A DNA stretch of 64,000 nucleotides from Microsaccharimonas sp964523145 (GTDB lineage: Bacteria; Patescibacteriota; Saccharimonadia; Saccharimonadales; Saccharimonadaceae), in assembly GCA_964523145.1 (NCBI GenBank), contig CAZFYB010000004.1, positions 29,274-93,273 on the forward strand. Reading direction: 5' to 3'. The notes under the pieces were generated by a model that was given only the letters and a program-made list of their open reading frames with translations, was not told the DNA's origin and made no database searches. A program made the position numbers and the translations under genes. Numbering within the stretch: the stretch's first letter is position 1; every line of letters begins with the position of its first letter. This document shows positions 61,900-64,000 of the stretch, one piece after another.

Positions 61900-62556
61900 A
61901 TGAAAAAACTGCAAGTAATTACCTTATTTCCTGAGATGTTTGATGGTGTGTTGAATACCTCAATGATGTGGAAGGCGCAGCAAGCTCAAGCGGTTGAATT
62001 TACGCTTATTAATTTGCGTGAATTTGGTATTGGTCCGCGACAGCAAGTTGATGATACGCCGTATGGCGGTGGTGATGGCATGTTATTAAAGCCAGAACCT
62101 TTGTTTGCGGCAGTTGAAAAAGCAAAAGGTAACGATCCTACTGCAAAAGTAGTGCTTATGACCCCACGAGGACAGCGCTGGAAGCAATCAACAGCACAAA
62201 GCTGGGCTGATTCAGATAATGGCTATATCTTCATCTGCGGTCGCTATGAAGGCTACGATGAGCGGGTCGTGATCCTTGTTGATGAACAGGTGAGTGTGGG
62301 TGATTATGTATTAACGGGCGGCGAACTACCAGCAATGACAATTATGGATAGCATTGTGCGGCTTTTGCCCGGGGTATTAGGCGGCGAAACAAGTGCGGCT
62401 ATTGAAAGTTTTTCTGATGGTGAAACACTTGAGTTTCCTCAATATACAAAACCAGCAGAGTTTCAGGGATTGAGCGTGCCGGAAGTGTTATTGAGCGGGC
62501 ACCACGCCGCGATAGCAAAGTGGCGCGAAGACCATTCATATAAAATCGGCAGCTAA
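61900..62556 (+). CDS. trmD: tRNA (guanine37-N1)-methyltransferase TrmD
   Basis: TrmD methylates G37 next to the anticodon, using S-adenosylmethionine bound in a trefoil knot. The 218 residues have DDTPYGGGDGMLLKPEP, ICGRYEGYDERV and the C-terminal ETSAAIESFSDG and LSGHHAAIAKWR, all strongly conserved. TACACT (61886-61891) lies 8 bases before the ATG. It is followed by a hairpin facing both sides. Confidence 0.96.
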   Translation: MKKLQVITLFPEMFDGVLNTSMMWKAQQAQAVEFTLINLREFGIGPRQQVDDTPYGGGDGMLLKPEPLFAAVEKAKGNDPTAKVVLMTPRGQRWKQSTAQSWADSDNGYIFICGRYEGYDERVVILVDEQVSVGDYVLTGGELPAMTIMDSIVRLLPGVLGGETSAAIESFSDGETLEFPQYTKPAEFQGLSVPEVLLSGHHAAIAKWREDHSYKIGS

Positions 62557-62577
62557 TTATTAAAAGTAAAAAGAAAA

Positions 62578-62593
62578 CCCGCCAATTGGCGGG
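62578..62593. terminator. Hairpin after trmD
   Basis: CCCGCCAATTGGCGGG, a perfect palindrome, with CCTTTT following on the plus strand and TTTTCTTTTT on the complement. It could end both trmD and any reverse-strand RNA. Confidence 0.75.
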
Positions 62594-62764
62594 AATCCTT
62601 TTGTTGTGGTGGATATCGTAGAGCGAGTCAGCTACAACAGAGTTGTTTTGGAGTTTTTGTTTTTTACGTAACTTTCGCTTGTTAGTAACTGTACCGTTTT
62701 GCACTAAAAAGCGCAAGCATAATGTTAAAAATAACAACAATTTGCGCAACGCTAACGATACGCC
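62594..62764 (+). other. Intergenic region, nothing firm seen
   Basis: I see no supported gene between the trmD terminator and the next -10 box (TATACT, 62765-62770). Some A/T-rich inverted pieces occur. The reverse-strand reading is open but lacks good start signals. Confidence 0.35.
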
Positions 62765-62776
62765 TATACTGTGAGC

Positions 62777-63265
62777 ATGAGCATATTAGCCAAACCAACC
62801 GAAGCACCAGCACCCCGTTCAGAAGCAACTAAAAAAATAGCAACACTGTACGCAGCGATTATCACTGTTATGTTAGTTGCACAGTTGTTTAGTTTCGATG
62901 AATTTTTAGCATTGGTACAAAACATGAACCTCCCAATTAGTATGGCCACGGCATATATTTATGTATCGGTATTGGTTGTGGCAGAGTTATTTGCTATTCC
63001 TTTCTTGCTTCGCATGACGTTGAGTAAGGCGTTTCGTGTACTGAGTATGGTCTGTGGTTGGCTGGTAGCGGCTTTATGGATCGACCTGTCGTTATGGGTC
63101 GTGTTGACGCAACCCGATGTGGACACTGTCGGATTCCTAGGTACTGTAGTGGCACTGACTCCTGGTTGGTGGGCAGTCAGCCTAAGCGTGGGATTTGGTA
63201 TTTTAGCAATTTGGTCGAGCTGGGGATTATGGCCCGGAAAACCCAAAGCAACGCGTAAGAAGTAA
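62777..63265 (+). CDS. Four-helix membrane protein, unknown (162 aa)
   Basis: After a Pro/Ala-rich start (about 20 residues), four hydrophobic helices follow: about 22-40, 52-74, 84-106, and 120-140, the last with WWAVSLSVGFGILAIWSSW. A basic tail ends the protein. I do not recognise a family. TATACT (62765-62770) is 6 bases before the ATG, leaderless; GTG at 62771 is too near the -10 box. Confidence 0.62.
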   Translation: MSILAKPTEAPAPRSEATKKIATLYAAIITVMLVAQLFSFDEFLALVQNMNLPISMATAYIYVSVLVVAELFAIPFLLRMTLSKAFRVLSMVCGWLVAALWIDLSLWVVLTQPDVDTVGFLGTVVALTPGWWAVSLSVGFGILAIWSSWGLWPGKPKATRKK

Positions 63266-63330
63266 AATACGATTGTGGAAAGCTCCCCTGGGCGGTATGA
63301 TAAAGATATCAAAGAAGGAGTAGGGGTTAT

Positions 63331-63867
63331 ATGGATGTATTAGCAAAGCTTGAGAAAATGGTATTGGGATGGGTCAAAGACGTACCCCACCTTCCTGCAA
63401 TTGCCCGCAATTGGCTCGGTACAAATATATGGTGGATTATTTTGATCTTAGCAATCATCGGTGGGATTAGCGTTCTATTTTCATTCACCGCTCTCATGGG
63501 TACCGTTGCAGTGCTTGGATCGGTTGCTATTAGCTACTACGCAGTGGCGACTGTCACCCCTTATGTGATTGCTGTAGGAGTCGTTGGGTTAACTTTTTTA
63601 GTTCTGCAGACAGTCTTGCTTGCCCTTGCTGTTAGTCCGCTCAAGGAAAAGCAAAAAAAAGGCTGGGTGCTACTATTTGCTTCATGGTTGTTGAATATTA
63701 TATCAGTGGTAGTAAACGCTGTGCTTACCCTTAACCCACTCGGCCTTATCATCGGCCTGCTATTCGGAGCAATCGGTATTGCGATCACCGGATACTTCTT
63801 ACTTGAAATTCATGGCCAGTTCGCCCACGTTACAAAATCAAAGGGCGTGAAGGCTAAAAAAGCGTAG
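63331..63867 (+). CDS. Membrane protein, unknown (178 aa)
   Basis: An AAGGAG ribosome site precedes the ATG with about 10 bases spacing. The protein has four hydrophobic helices (about 32-50, 56-80, 84-102, and 113-160 as a pair), a charged loop (SPLKEKQKKG) and a Lys-rich tail (SKGVKAKKA). Function is unknown. It lies 65 bases after the preceding membrane gene and may share its transcript. Confidence 0.62.
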   Translation: MDVLAKLEKMVLGWVKDVPHLPAIARNWLGTNIWWIILILAIIGGISVLFSFTALMGTVAVLGSVAISYYAVATVTPYVIAVGVVGLTFLVLQTVLLALAVSPLKEKQKKGWVLLFASWLLNIISVVVNAVLTLNPLGLIIGLLFGAIGIAITGYFLLEIHGQFAHVTKSKGVKAKKA

Positions 63868-63938
63868 TACACTAGCTCACTACCTTGAGAAAAATCCCCA
63901 TTTCGTGTACAATCTTCAGAGCAGATAAATGCCAATAC

Positions 63939-64000
63939 TGGGGATTCGCCAAGTGGTAAGGCATCGGCTTTTGGTGCCGACATTCGGGGGTTCGAATCCC
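63939..64000 (+). tRNA. tRNA-Gln (anticodon TTG), 3' end cut by window
   Basis: TGGGGAT acceptor strand, D-arm GCCAAGTGGTAAGGC, anticodon stem TCGGC/GCCGA with loop TTTTGGT (anticodon TTG), and T-arm GGGTTCGAATCCC up to the edge. TACAAT near 63909 is the likely -10 box. Confidence 0.92.

Noticed and set aside
62399..62749. Reverse-strand frame of 116 codons across the trmD end
   Set aside because: It passes through the trmD terminator hairpin and deep into trmD antisense; start codon is TTG with no ribosome site.
1..64000. CRISPR arrays, insertion sequences and TGA recoding
   Set aside because: No regularly spaced repeats and no transposase were seen. Several genes end in TGA in conserved frames, so TGA is a normal stop.

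Overview
The window looks like chromosomal DNA of a Candidate Phyla Radiation bacterium, most likely Candidatus Saccharibacteria (TM7). I base this on short intergenic gaps, many small lineage-specific membrane proteins, type IV pilin genes, acidic tails on ribosomal and RNA-binding proteins, a cysteine-poor LigA and bL32, and a standard code (TGA is used as stop). Many promoters place a TATAAT-like -10 box only 6-11 bases before the start codon, so many mRNAs should be leaderless. The placement comes from reading the sequence; no database search was run.

Layout. 1-5.9 kb: an FtsA-like protein (5' end cut), a membrane-anchored baseplate-J-like protein, ruvX and mltG, then a structured leader RNA in front of a LysM-CHAP wall hydrolase. 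5.9-9.6 kb: obg, a GC-rich RNA/mini-gene cassette, exonuclease I. 9.7-24.3 kb: uvrA, a GH13 enzyme, DedA, ribosomal protein L25, an ABC exporter, trhO, uvrC, a pilin fused to an Fn3-like domain and a seven-blade RCC1 propeller, and a Xaa-Pro peptidase. 24.3-33.4 kb: secG, an orphan peptide-binding lipoprotein-like protein, tRNAs, typA, trehalase, rarA and an LCP-family wall ligase. 33.4-41 kb: tRNA-Phe and tRNA-Gly, with scrambled copies of the tRNA-Gly 3' half, followed by a metal-resistance operon (CsoR/RcnR regulator, secreted Met/His/Cys protein, DUF305, CopB-type ATPase, flavin reductase) and a ClpC/ClpG-like disaggregase. 41.2-47.2 kb: small membrane proteins, hydrolases, HtrA, MFS. 47.2-64 kb: two tRNAs, lemA-htpX, ligA, an RRM protein, a second pilin, a MurF-type ligase, leuS, then an RNA/translation cluster (rpmF, nusB, nudix, rnc, rpsP, khpA, trmD) and a partial tRNA-Gln.

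Themes. Envelope functions (MltG, LysM-CHAP, LCP, MurF, LysM anchor, pilins, SecG) are frequent and fit a small Gram-positive-type epibiont. DNA repair is well represented (UvrA, UvrC, RuvX, RarA, LigA, SbcB). Trehalase plus a GH13 enzyme suggests use of trehalose or alpha-glucans. The most unusual parts are the RNA leader at 4.43-4.64 kb with an apparent ATT start codon behind it, the cassette at 7.25-7.85 kb, two other compositionally foreign cassettes (32.2-33.4 and 41.7-42.2 kb), the pilin-RCC1 fusion, the tRNA-Gly scar beside the metal island, and a DNA ligase without its zinc finger.
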